NCBI RefSeq assembly: GCF_026735165.1
Contig: NZ_JAPQES010000002.1
Coordinates: forward strand, 189,745-253,744
Origin: Clostridium ganghwense
GTDB taxonomy: Bacteria; Bacillota; Clostridia; Clostridiales; Clostridiaceae
Length of the DNA: 64,000 bases
Reading direction: 5' to 3'
Below, piece by piece: positions 18,488 to 27,918 of this stretch. The position numbers were made by a program, and so were the translations under genes. Under the pieces are notes generated by a model. The model was not told the DNA's origin, ran no database searches, and worked only from the letters and a program-made list of their open reading frames with translations. How positions within the stretch are numbered: the first letter of the stretch is position 1; each line of letters begins with the position of its first letter.

Positions 18488-18520
18488 AAAATTAGCACGC
18501 AATTTTAGCGTGCTAATTTT
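18488..18520 (-). terminator. Stem-loop after the PglE-like aminotransferase gene
   Basis: A 13-bp perfect stem (18488-18500 with 18508-18520) lies 12 bases past the stop. Its T-run is short, so partial read-through into the O-antigen ligase gene is possible. Confidence 0.7.
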
Positions 18521-18531
18521 ATATATTAATT

Positions 18532-19710
18532 TTATTTTCTATATTTCTCAACTATTCTCTTAACAGCATAAATTACATCTTCTGTATCTTGCTTTGTCAT
18601 CACTGGATATAATGGTAAGGACAGCATTCTGCTAAATATTTTTTCACAAACAGGGAAATTTCCTTCTTTATGTCCAAATGTTCTTTTATAATAAGGATGT
18701 AAATGTACTGGTATAAAATGTACGCTTGTTCCTATATTTTCTTCTGCTAATTCTTCAATAAACTTATCTCTGTTTATAGTTAACAATTCATCATTAACTT
18801 GAATTACATATAAGTGCCATGCATGAGTTGTTGTATAATCTAAAGTTTTAGGTGTGATTATTTCTGGCATATCAGCAAATGCTTCATTATAGCTCTTTGC
18901 TATATCTGTTCTTATTTCCTGCATTCTATCTAATTTCTTTAGCTGATGAAGGCCAAGAGCTGCTTGCATATCTGTCATATTATATTTATATCCAGGATAT
19001 TCTATATCATATCTCCAAGAACCACCCTTACCATATCTATTCCAAGCTGCTTTGCTCATTCCATGCAGACTCATAACTCTTACTTTTTCTGCAATTTCAT
19101 CACTATTTGTTGTAAGCATTCCGCCTTCACCAGTAGCAAGATTTTTAGTAGCATAAAAACTAAAAGAAGCTGTATCTCCTATACCACCTATCATTTTACC
19201 TTTATATTGAGTATAAACAGCATGAGCAGCATCTTCTGAAACAAAAAGATTATACTTTTTAGCTATCTCCATTATTTTATCCATATCACATGCCTGTCCA
19301 CTGTAATGTACAGGTACTATAGCTTTAGTTTTTGAAGTAATTTTTTCTTCAATCTTGTTTACATCAATACAATATGTATCTGGGTCTATATCTACAAATA
19401 CCGGAGTTGCTCCTACATGTGTTATTGTATTAGCACTTGCTGCAAAAGTCATAGGAGTTGTTATTACTTCATCTCCTTCACCAATTCCTGCTGCAACCAA
19501 GGCTAAATGAAGAGCACTTGTAGCAGAGTTTGTTGCTATAGCATGTTTTGCGCCAACAAATTCTGCAAATTTCTTTTCAAATTCTATAGTCTTAGGTCCT
19601 TTAGAAATCCATCCTGATTTTAATGTATCTACCATTTCATTTATTTCATCTTCTTCAATTAAAGGTAATGCATAAGGTAGAAATTCTTTTCTTGCTTCTG
19701 TTTTTGACAT
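18532..19710 (-). CDS. DegT/DnrJ/EryC1-type sugar aminotransferase (PglE-like)
   Basis: This 392-residue PLP enzyme carries SEDAAHA and FYATKN, where the Lys forms the PLP aldimine. The family aminates 4-keto or 3-keto nucleotide sugars. Its opening (PLIEEDEI-EMVDTLKSGWIS-GPK) is that of UDP-4-amino-sugar aminotransferases such as PglE, and a matching 4,6-dehydratase lies at 39346-41187. The ATG at 19710 follows GGGAGG. It is one of three distinct aminotransferases of this family in the window (others at 27919 and 38212), each with a different active-site context. Confidence 0.88.
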   Translation of the reverse strand: MSKTEARKEFLPYALPLIEEDEINEMVDTLKSGWISKGPKTIEFEKKFAEFVGAKHAIATNSATSALHLALVAAGIGEGDEVITTPMTFAASANTITHVGATPVFVDIDPDTYCIDVNKIEEKITSKTKAIVPVHYSGQACDMDKIMEIAKKYNLFVSEDAAHAVYTQYKGKMIGGIGDTASFSFYATKNLATGEGGMLTTNSDEIAEKVRVMSLHGMSKAAWNRYGKGGSWRYDIEYPGYKYNMTDMQAALGLHQLKKLDRMQEIRTDIAKSYNEAFADMPEIITPKTLDYTTTHAWHLYVIQVNDELLTINRDKFIEELAEENIGTSVHFIPVHLHPYYKRTFGHKEGNFPVCEKIFSRMLSLPLYPVMTKQDTEDVIYAVKRIVEKYRK

Positions 19711-19726
19711 TTTTATTCCTCCCAAT

Positions 19727-20761
19727 TTATCTAGACATTTTAGTATTTTTTTCTACTAATTTGTTTGATCTTAAAACATAAAATGCCATTAATCCATTTA
19801 TAAATCCTAATCCATAGCTAATATGTAATATAGGGAAAATAAATGGTATATATTTTATAAGGTTAAATTTATTTTTAACTAATTTAACTGAAGCCGCAAT
19901 ATCTAGGGCTAAATACATAATAAACTGAATCAACCACAAAATCAATATAGGTTTAAAAAATAACCCCAATCCTATTCCCAAAGTATTGGTAAGAACAAAT
20001 GCCATTGGTACTAAATGTCTTATAGATGCTGTTTTACCATGTTTTTGCATAACTCTAACTTTCCAAAAACCATATTGGTAATACTGTCTCCATAATTTGC
20101 TTAGTGAACCTCTTCCATAATATTTAGATCTTACTTCTGGAGATAATAAAATTTTATACCCTGCTTTCACAACTCTATAGTTTAACTCATCATCTTGATT
20201 TCTCACTAATTCTTCATCAAAAAATCCTATTTCCTCTAAAACTTTTTTTTCATATGCTCCAAATGCTACTGTATCAACATATGTCTCCTTCTGAGCATAT
20301 CTAAATAATGCATTTCCTACACCAAATGGTGAACTCATTGCAAGTGAAATAGCTTCTCCTACCTCATTATTGCTAATAGTTTCAATAGGACCTCCTGCAC
20401 ATCCCACACCTTCTTTTTGAAGTAATTTAACATTATTCTTAATGAAGTCTTTATCTGCATAAGAATGTGCACCAAAAATAATAATTATATCTTTATTACT
20501 CTTTTTTATACCTAAATTCATTCCCTTAGGTGCTGATAATCCTTTATTATCAACAATATGTATATTATCATATTTCTTTTTGTATTCTTTTATTATTCCC
20601 CTTGTTCCATCATCAGACATTCCATCGCACACCAAGACTTCAAATAAATCTTTAGGATATGTTTGATTTATGAAAGATTCTAAACATTGTCCTATATAAT
20701 CTTTTTCATTTCTACATGGAATAACTATGGATACTGTTTTTTTATGCTTAACTTCTTCCAC
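19727..20761 (-). CDS. Family 2 glycosyltransferase (ExoA-like, with membrane tail)
   Basis: The N-terminal GT-A domain shows SIVIPCRNEKDYIGQCLES, a VCDGMSDDGT donor motif and RNQDDELNYRV. After about residue 235 there are two or three membrane segments, as in ExoA-type enzymes. The start is a GTG at 20761, seven bases after GAGGAG; an in-frame TTG upstream overlaps the ribosome site. Role in the surface glycan is inferred from context; donor unknown. Confidence 0.87.
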   Translation of the reverse strand: MEEVKHKKTVSIVIPCRNEKDYIGQCLESFINQTYPKDLFEVLVCDGMSDDGTRGIIKEYKKKYDNIHIVDNKGLSAPKGMNLGIKKSNKDIIIIFGAHSYADKDFIKNNVKLLQKEGVGCAGGPIETISNNEVGEAISLAMSSPFGVGNALFRYAQKETYVDTVAFGAYEKKVLEEIGFFDEELVRNQDDELNYRVVKAGYKILLSPEVRSKYYGRGSLSKLWRQYYQYGFWKVRVMQKHGKTASIRHLVPMAFVLTNTLGIGLGLFFKPILILWLIQFIMYLALDIAASVKLVKNKFNLIKYIPFIFPILHISYGLGFINGLMAFYVLRSNKLVEKNTKMSR

Positions 20762-20778
20762 TATATCACTCCTCAACT

Positions 20779-21846
20779 CTATATGCTGTATATCTGTTCA
20801 TATTCTTTTTCTACCACAGCCATATTATCTTCCCAAATAGCTTTTTTTAATATTATATCTCTATTAAGTCCTTCAGCATTATCTTTTAAATTATTATCTT
20901 CAATGCATAATTTAATAGCTGTATATAACTCTTCTTCTTTTAATTCTTTAAGAATTATACCATTTACCTTCTCCTCTATCCACTGCTTATTAGCCGGCAA
21001 ATCAGAAACTATTGGTAAAACTCCACAAGCCATAGCCTCTAATAAAGTTACTGATGTAGAATCAGAATCTAATATTGATACAAATACCTGAGATGTAATT
21101 AGTAAATTCAATAGTTCTTCTCTTGAAATAAATCCTCTTATTTCAACCCTATCTTGTATTTGTAATTCATTTATTAGATTCTTTATATTATCCATTTCAG
21201 GACCATCATTAGTAATAATAAGCTTAATATTCTTATCTTTAATATTCTTTAATATTTTAGAAAAAGCTTTAACGATTATATCTATATTAGAATTTTTATT
21301 TACAGTTCTTAAGCTTAGTATTTTTATTTCTTTATTTTCATCTTTTCTCTCTAATGAACAAAGACCTTTTTCTACCCCCATAGGAACAGTAATAGTTCTA
21401 ACCTTTGTCAATTTTCTTGTTTCTTCTGACATAAAGTCTGAATCAGATGTAATAAGTTTTGCCCTATCTAATGCAAATTTAGTTATTAACTTATAAACGA
21501 TATTCCTTTTAGGAGCTACAAGTATATCACTTCCCCAAGCAGAAATCACAAGATTTTTAAAGCCTGTTAATGCTGCTATAAATCCATAACTTGTAACATA
21601 ATGAGCATTAACTACATCAGGATTTATTTTTTTTATAATTTTTTTTACTTCTCCTGCCTTCAATATATATCTCCAGTTTCCTCCATCTTGGTTTATATCA
21701 AATTCACCGATTTTATGCACTTCTATATTCTCAAGTTTTACGTCTGAAAAAGTTATCAAATGAACCTGGTGTCCTTTTTCCTGAAAGTAATATAACCATC
21801 TTTTTATATGAATGCTACTTCCATCTCCTAGAAAACAAATTCTCAT
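20779..21846 (-). CDS. Glycosyltransferase family 4
   Basis: A 355-residue GT-B enzyme. The start MRICFLGDGSSIHIKRW and HVNAHYVTSYGF-type segment form the acceptor domain, and SVTLLEAMACGVLPIVSD is the donor-binding region. It resembles GT4 enzymes of polysaccharide loci that begin with GDGxSIHxxRW. It lies in a tight run of three glycosyltransferase genes. Confidence 0.87.
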   Translation of the reverse strand: MRICFLGDGSSIHIKRWLYYFQEKGHQVHLITFSDVKLENIEVHKIGEFDINQDGGNWRYILKAGEVKKIIKKINPDVVNAHYVTSYGFIAALTGFKNLVISAWGSDILVAPKRNIVYKLITKFALDRAKLITSDSDFMSEETRKLTKVRTITVPMGVEKGLCSLERKDENKEIKILSLRTVNKNSNIDIIVKAFSKILKNIKDKNIKLIITNDGPEMDNIKNLINELQIQDRVEIRGFISREELLNLLITSQVFVSILDSDSTSVTLLEAMACGVLPIVSDLPANKQWIEEKVNGIILKELKEEELYTAIKLCIEDNNLKDNAEGLNRDIILKKAIWEDNMAVVEKEYEQIYSI

Positions 21847-21875
21847 TTTTTATCTACCTCAATCTAGAATTTTTA

Positions 21876-23243
21876 CTATCTTATTTCTGACATGGCTTCT
21901 GTCAACTGCTTTGTTAAATTCTCTCTACTATATTTATAAATTTCTTCCCAGTCAGGATTTATAGAGCAATTACTGCTAACAAATGAACAATAGGCATTAT
22001 ATATACTCTCTTCAATTTCATCTTGCTTTGAAGGATATGCTATAAACCCAGTATTAGTTTTTAATATCAATTCTCTTGCTACTCCATCTGGTACTAAAGC
22101 AATAATTGGTTTTCCTGCTCTTATGTACTCAAATATTTTCCCAGTATATATTCCTTCAGTCCCTCTTCCTTCATGAATTAGAAGCAGCAAAGCATTTGCT
22201 CTACATATTGCTTTTAAGCTTTCCTCATGTGGTACATAATTTTTATGTTCTATCATATTAGGATACTTTGATTTATAAAAATCCACTACTTTTTTATGTT
22301 CACTTCCTATTTCACCCAAAAACTTTATTTTAATATTATCCTTAGGTATTTTATTTGAGTCTATTAAATTTTGCACTGCAGCAAATATTTTTTTAGGAGA
22401 TCTCTTTTCTCCATACAACGCTCCATTATGTAAAATAGTAAACTTATCGTTCTCTTCTGAAGCATTAAGTGAAAGATCACAAAAATCTTTTTCATCATAT
22501 CCATTTGTTATTACATGAAACTTACTTTTTTCTTCATTTTTATATCTTTCTAAAAATTCATTGATTATCGGTTGACTTACACTTATAATCTTATCTGCAT
22601 TTTTTATAATCCTACTTTCTAATCCTTCATGCCTCTTTCTAGTTAAATAGCCATAATCAACAAAAGCATTTGCTACCCAAGGATCTCTAAAATCAGCTAT
22701 CCATTTAATTGAAAACTCTTTACGCAATTCATATCCTATCATATGTGCTGTATAAGGCGAAGAAGTTGTATAAATAATATCTATATCTTTCTCTTTAATT
22801 ATCTTTCTTGCTTCATCTACAGCATATTTTAGCCATCCTTTTTTGTCATCAGGTACATAAATAAAATTATACGTATTCAAAAAATACTTTTTAGCTAAAT
22901 TCTTCAAATTCTTTTTAATCTTATAGTTAAATGAATTGGTTTCTACAACTATATTTGAACAGCTTTCTTCATTACTTACTGCTTTACTACTTCTTTTATT
23001 TCTTAAAGCTAATAAGTTACTTAATAAATTAGTTTCTTTTATATCCGTTCTGTATACATTAATCTGAGGGTCAATCTCTTTATTTAAAGACTTATCTGTA
23101 AGTCCATTTGCTTCTTCCTTTACAGTTAATACATTTACATTATAACCAAATTTCTTTAAGTAACTTGCAAATTTAGTTGTTCGCTGTACACCAGCTCCCC
23201 CTTTGGGAGGATAGTAATATGCAACCATCAATATATTTTTCAT
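21876..23243 (-). CDS. Glycosyltransferase, GT4-like (455 residues)
   Basis: The protein opens with MVAYYYPPKGGAGVQRT, a typical GT4 acceptor-domain start, and contains WIADFRDPWV and a donor-side FEYIRAGKPIIALVPDG motif. It is longer than the family's usual 370-400 residues because of an insertion after about residue 80. It starts one base after the end of the Wzy-like gene, so translation is probably coupled. Donor and linkage unknown. Confidence 0.85.
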   Translation of the reverse strand: MKNILMVAYYYPPKGGAGVQRTTKFASYLKKFGYNVNVLTVKEEANGLTDKSLNKEIDPQINVYRTDIKETNLLSNLLALRNKRSSKAVSNEESCSNIVVETNSFNYKIKKNLKNLAKKYFLNTYNFIYVPDDKKGWLKYAVDEARKIIKEKDIDIIYTTSSPYTAHMIGYELRKEFSIKWIADFRDPWVANAFVDYGYLTRKRHEGLESRIIKNADKIISVSQPIINEFLERYKNEEKSKFHVITNGYDEKDFCDLSLNASEENDKFTILHNGALYGEKRSPKKIFAAVQNLIDSNKIPKDNIKIKFLGEIGSEHKKVVDFYKSKYPNMIEHKNYVPHEESLKAICRANALLLLIHEGRGTEGIYTGKIFEYIRAGKPIIALVPDGVARELILKTNTGFIAYPSKQDEIEESIYNAYCSFVSSNCSINPDWEEIYKYSRENLTKQLTEAMSEIR

Positions 23244-23244
23244 A

Positions 23245-24723
23245 TTATTCCCTCACAAATTCTGTAGTAGTTTTCATCAAAATAGTATAAATTATAATAA
23301 ATACAAAAGCAGGTACAATACTTACTGGATATGTAGACGTAATAAACGCTTGACCAGTTATATTTCCATATGCAAATAAAGCAATTATCCCTATCAGCCC
23401 TGGATATAAAATATTTTTATACTTCTTCTTTTTCCACCCAAACACAAGACTTTTGAAAAAAACAGTAATGCACCCTAAAAATAATACTAATGTAAATATC
23501 AATCCAACTTCCGTTGCTACATTTAAAATTATATTATGTGCATCTATATACATTCTCGAAGGTTTTCCTCCATATTGTAAATAATAGTTTTTAAACTGTC
23601 CTGGTCCAACTCCAAGATAAGGCTTATCATTTATCATCCCTAAAGCAACAGTCCATATAGGTCTTCTGCTTTTAGTCTGCTCCATTAACTTTTTGAAAAT
23701 ACCTTCTCCTTGTACTACACCTTCAATTCCTTCTGTTTCTATCTCCTGTCTTATTTCATTAAATTCCCATCTGTGAGTAACATTATACCCAAGGCCACTA
23801 AAAATAACAGCTCCAACCAATAGATATTTAATGAAATTCTTTTTATCTAAGATCATTGTGAAAACAAAACATATGAATACAGCTAGTAATATTCCTCTTG
23901 ACATTTGAGTTGATAAATTAATAGTTTGTATTAATAGCAACAATATAAATATTTTATTGTATTTTTTACACATATTTTTGTTAATAGAAAATAACAATAT
24001 AAAAGGCAATACCATAATAGTATACCCAAGCATAAAGTTACTTCCAAGAACTCCATACAAATGCTGATTCTTTCCTAAAAAAACTATACTATATAATGCT
24101 ACAACTATGTCTGGAATAGACGATAAAGTAACACCTATACATAAATAAGCTATAACTGTTTTTATAAAATCCTCATCCATATTTTTATAACTTAAAATAG
24201 ATAAACTTACAATAATCATTGAGAGTAAGGATATCCCTATTAAATTAAATGATTCTAATTTATTGATACTTAAAAGTGAAGATATAAGTGCTAGTATTAT
24301 AAGTATTAAATAAACTAATACAACTTTTTTATACCTTCCATTTTTTATTGATATTCTTGAAAAATCTAGTTCATTTTCCTTTAAAGCTCTAAAAGCATTT
24401 ATTATAAATATAAAAAAATATAGCCAGTACACCCCAGTACCTATCCAAGTCATATTTAATCTAAAAAACAAATAAAGAATTAAAGGAATCATAGGTATTG
24501 TTAATATATACATTTTTACTGTTGTTTTAAAATCTTTAAAACTTAAAACTATACTGCATATCATAAAAAGTGTAACAAATATGGTACTTGCAAACATAAA
24601 AACATTGGATCTACCTATTTTTATGAAAATAGCTATTTCCGATAAAAGATATATACTTAATATTACATACATATATTTTTTTAAATAACTTAAATATTCT
24701 TTACACTCACTTGCAAAATTCAT
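23245..24723 (-). CDS. O-antigen polymerase/ligase family membrane protein (second of two)
   Basis: This 492-residue protein has about 12 membrane segments and a Wzy_C-type loop: GVGPGQFKNYYLQYG followed by DAHNIILNVATEVGLIF. The conserved pattern HN-(two or three residues)-L with a downstream E-G is that of WaaL/Wzy proteins. Placed beside the Wzx flippase and the possible nonulosonate transferase, it is the better candidate for the repeat-unit polymerase. Assignment as polymerase or ligase is not possible by sequence alone. Confidence 0.85.
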   Translation of the reverse strand: MNFASECKEYLSYLKKYMYVILSIYLLSEIAIFIKIGRSNVFMFASTIFVTLFMICSIVLSFKDFKTTVKMYILTIPMIPLILYLFFRLNMTWIGTGVYWLYFFIFIINAFRALKENELDFSRISIKNGRYKKVVLVYLILIILALISSLLSINKLESFNLIGISLLSMIIVSLSILSYKNMDEDFIKTVIAYLCIGVTLSSIPDIVVALYSIVFLGKNQHLYGVLGSNFMLGYTIMVLPFILLFSINKNMCKKYNKIFILLLLIQTINLSTQMSRGILLAVFICFVFTMILDKKNFIKYLLVGAVIFSGLGYNVTHRWEFNEIRQEIETEGIEGVVQGEGIFKKLMEQTKSRRPIWTVALGMINDKPYLGVGPGQFKNYYLQYGGKPSRMYIDAHNIILNVATEVGLIFTLVLFLGCITVFFKSLVFGWKKKKYKNILYPGLIGIIALFAYGNITGQAFITSTYPVSIVPAFVFIIIYTILMKTTTEFVRE

Positions 24724-24749
24724 ACTTTACCTCCAAGGTCCATTTCATT

Positions 24750-26468
24750 TTATTCTTTAGTTAAATTAATCATAGTCGTAGTAATTCTTTTTGTAACTTT
24801 TCCATCAGATTTATAAAAGTTATTATGTATATATTCATTAAATTTTTTACTAAACTCATATTTATGTATGTTATCTAAACATTGCTGCAGCTCATTCTTT
24901 TCTCTTACTCCCATAGATAATCCATCTTTTATAAATCCTCCTGCATCATTATATTTAGGAAGTACTATACATATAGATGGTTTATTTAAAAGAGCTCCCT
25001 CCACAACAACTGTAGAATGTACACTTACAACAACATCACACCAAGCTAAAAGTTCATATAAATCTCCATCTTTTATTATTTTTACATTTTTTATTCCTTT
25101 TTCTTCTATCATACTCTTATAGATATCATAATACTGATCCGCTGGATGTAATTTTACTACTATTTCATATTCTTTCTCCATCAAATTTAAAGCATCAAAT
25201 AATATATCTGTGGCTGGTACTAATAAATCTTTAAAATACTGTGTAGCATACAATATTTTAACTTTATCATTAGTATTACTTTGCTTTTCTAAGTAATTTA
25301 CTAATAAATCCGTTCTAACTTGCCCCACCACTTCTATCTTATTATTTCTGTATATATTAGACCCATTTTTTAGCATAGTTTTATATTTTTCTCCCCAAAC
25401 AAAAGTACATTTAGGAATTATTCCACTATATTTAGAATTAATCATGTACGCTGGAGACACCTCATTAATTATACCATGCTGAACTGCATATGTTTCGATG
25501 TTTTCTCTATTTCCCGCCGTAATAAAACATCTTGGTCTATCTCCTTCATCTGTAACAATACATTTTTTTATATTATACTTTTTTATAACTTTTTCAGCAC
25601 ATAGAATTTCTATTAAATCTGACATATATCTATTTTCTAAGTTATTCAACACATATTTTAGTATAATATTTTTCAAGTTATATCCTTTATAAGTAAAATC
25701 CAAACTATTTATCTTTTCTAACTTATTCTTTATTAAGTTGTCCTTAACTAGTTTTCTTCCTTTAAGCTTTTTATACAACATAAAAAATTCAAAAGGTATG
25801 TACTCTTTTTTGTAAGATAAACTTTTATCTAGCATATTAAAATTAAATACACATTGTAGATTTAAGACATTAACTTTATTTTTTAAATCTTCTACAACAG
25901 ACCCTATTTGAGTATCAATAAACTCATTTTTAGTATCCTTTTTTAGAAGGTTTATATTCATAACATTAGAAATAACAAGCACATTATCTCTTTTATTTAA
26001 ATTTGATTTAAATTTAATATAATTTTTTATGCCTCTTAATGTTCTTAAAAATAATTTGTATTTTTTGTCTCTTAGTGATTGAGTATTTGAAGGGATATTG
26101 TTGTTTGAAATTTCATCACATTTAAGATTAAAAATTTCTCTACTTATATCTAAAAATACCTCATCATCACTTTCTATTAATATCTCTTCATCTATATTTT
26201 CCACAATATTTTTTATCAATAAAAAACATAGAAAAACATGTTTTAAGTTTAAATAAATAGTAGGTTTTTCGAAATAATATAATGGTATAGTCTCATATAA
26301 ATATAAGTCTTCTAAATTTAATCCTTCTATTTGCAAATTTTCAATTTCATTAAGATATTTAAAAGTTTCCTTATCTATATCCATCTTCTCAATATATTTA
26401 TATATTTCATCTTTTTTCTCTTTATAAATTATAAATTTTTCATCCCTAGTATATATAAGCTTAGCCAT
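24750..26468 (-). CDS. Putative capsular/sialyltransferase-like glycosyltransferase
   Basis: This 572-residue protein has no obvious GT4 or GT2 signature. Its C-terminal half shows TDEGD (D307-E308-G309), a KLHPAD stretch with H441-P442, and HSTVVVEGALLNKPS near 484-497. A D/E-D/E-G motif, an HP motif and a downstream S/T motif are the conserved elements of bacterial polysialyltransferases (GT38) and related CDP-activated polymer transferases. The gene directly follows wzx and the legionaminic-acid genes, so it may be the legionaminic acid transferase. The N-terminal 200 residues resemble nothing I know. Function is inferred from motifs and place only. Confidence 0.6.
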   Translation of the reverse strand: MAKLIYTRDEKFIIYKEKKDEIYKYIEKMDIDKETFKYLNEIENLQIEGLNLEDLYLYETIPLYYFEKPTIYLNLKHVFLCFLLIKNIVENIDEEILIESDDEVFLDISREIFNLKCDEISNNNIPSNTQSLRDKKYKLFLRTLRGIKNYIKFKSNLNKRDNVLVISNVMNINLLKKDTKNEFIDTQIGSVVEDLKNKVNVLNLQCVFNFNMLDKSLSYKKEYIPFEFFMLYKKLKGRKLVKDNLIKNKLEKINSLDFTYKGYNLKNIILKYVLNNLENRYMSDLIEILCAEKVIKKYNIKKCIVTDEGDRPRCFITAGNRENIETYAVQHGIINEVSPAYMINSKYSGIIPKCTFVWGEKYKTMLKNGSNIYRNNKIEVVGQVRTDLLVNYLEKQSNTNDKVKILYATQYFKDLLVPATDILFDALNLMEKEYEIVVKLHPADQYYDIYKSMIEEKGIKNVKIIKDGDLYELLAWCDVVVSVHSTVVVEGALLNKPSICIVLPKYNDAGGFIKDGLSMGVREKNELQQCLDNIHKYEFSKKFNEYIHNNFYKSDGKVTKRITTTMINLTKE

Positions 26469-26482
26469 GTTTTTCTCCTAAA

Positions 26483-27901
26483 TTAAATTTTTTTAAGTTT
26501 TTCCTTAATTATATTTTTAGAACTATAACCTAGAATAGCTATAACAAAAATTACAAAAATATATCTTATCATCCAATTATCTTTTAATAAATAAAATATA
26601 TAGCCCACTCCACTAACAAAAACTATACTATAAATAAAATACTTAATTTCAAAAATTTTTTCCTCTGAAATAATTTTAGCCATAATGTAATGGTATATAA
26701 ATAGCAAAACATATGAAACTAAAGTAGTCCATGCTCCTGCTTCATATCCATACCTAGGAATAAATAGATAGTTTAAAAATATATTAGTAAATCCTGCTCC
26801 AAATGTTCCTATAGATATCAAGTATGTCTTTTTAGCATAAAACTCTAAGTTAGATGGTAAGCTATATAAAAATATAAAGAAATATGAAATCATTACAATT
26901 GGAACTATCTTTAGTCCATCCCAATAAGCTTTTGGTGACATAATCTTTACTATTTCCGGAGAAATAAAAATCAAAATAAATGTTATCATTGAAAAAATAG
27001 CTATGTAATATTTATATTTTTTCTTTATGTCATCATAATTCTTTTTCTTCATATTTTCAAAAAAGTAAGGAACCCAAGCTTTATTTAAAGCAGCCCAAAC
27101 TACACTTAAAATAAGCCCCATATTATATGCAAAACTGTATATTCCAGTTGCACTATCTCCAATATATTTTTTTATCATTATTCTGTCAAACTGAGCTAAA
27201 ATAATTCCTGATAAGCTATGAGGAATTAAAGGAATTGATATTGCTAATGCATATTTCCAATAATCATTGCTAATAGATATTTTTCCTTTTTTCATTATTG
27301 AAAAATATAGTACTATAGCATATATTCCTGTAACTAATACTCCACCACCTATTCTTCCCATATACTTATTTACACTCAAATAAGAGATAAATGTAATTGA
27401 CAACATTACATTTAATAAGGTGCTTGTAATAGCTATAAACAGATACTTTTTATAATTATATTGAATTGTTAATTTAGTGTTACAAAAATCAATTACAAAT
27501 GCACAAAAGCTTTGAATAATTAAAAGCTTAATTACCGTTGACTCTAGTCCTGTAATATCCGAGAGGGTGCTTTGAAATGCTAAGCTTAATACTACAAACA
27601 CTCCAAAACAAATAGTAGAAAGTAATAGTATAGATGATAAAAAATCATTATACTGTTCTTCAAAATCATATTTTGCTCTTGAAACACTTGATACAAGTCC
27701 TAGACTGATAATTGATGTAAATATAGCAAGCCATGTTGAATATACTCCAAGTACGCCATACTCTGATGTACTAAGCATTCTAGTAAAAATAGGTGTAGTA
27801 AGGAATGAAATCCCTTGCAAAAACAAATTCCCTATTGTATACCATATACCACCTTTTATTAGATTGCTTTTATAAAGCTTTTGTGTAAGTACCTTTATCA
27901 T
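26483..27901 (-). CDS. Wzx-type polysaccharide flippase
   Basis: This 472-residue protein has about 12-14 membrane segments and the RfbX/MOP-family start (LIKGGIWYTIGNLFLQGISFLTTPIFTRMLS). It would move the undecaprenyl-linked repeat unit to the outer face of the membrane. It lies between the LegC gene and the sialyltransferase-like gene, and is a second flippase next to the MurJ-type protein at 12987. Confidence 0.9.
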   Translation of the reverse strand: MIKVLTQKLYKSNLIKGGIWYTIGNLFLQGISFLTTPIFTRMLSTSEYGVLGVYSTWLAIFTSIISLGLVSSVSRAKYDFEEQYNDFLSSILLLSTICFGVFVVLSLAFQSTLSDITGLESTVIKLLIIQSFCAFVIDFCNTKLTIQYNYKKYLFIAITSTLLNVMLSITFISYLSVNKYMGRIGGGVLVTGIYAIVLYFSIMKKGKISISNDYWKYALAISIPLIPHSLSGIILAQFDRIMIKKYIGDSATGIYSFAYNMGLILSVVWAALNKAWVPYFFENMKKKNYDDIKKKYKYYIAIFSMITFILIFISPEIVKIMSPKAYWDGLKIVPIVMISYFFIFLYSLPSNLEFYAKKTYLISIGTFGAGFTNIFLNYLFIPRYGYEAGAWTTLVSYVLLFIYHYIMAKIISEEKIFEIKYFIYSIVFVSGVGYIFYLLKDNWMIRYIFVIFVIAILGYSSKNIIKEKLKKI

Positions 27902-27918
27902 ATCCTTACCTCTACATT

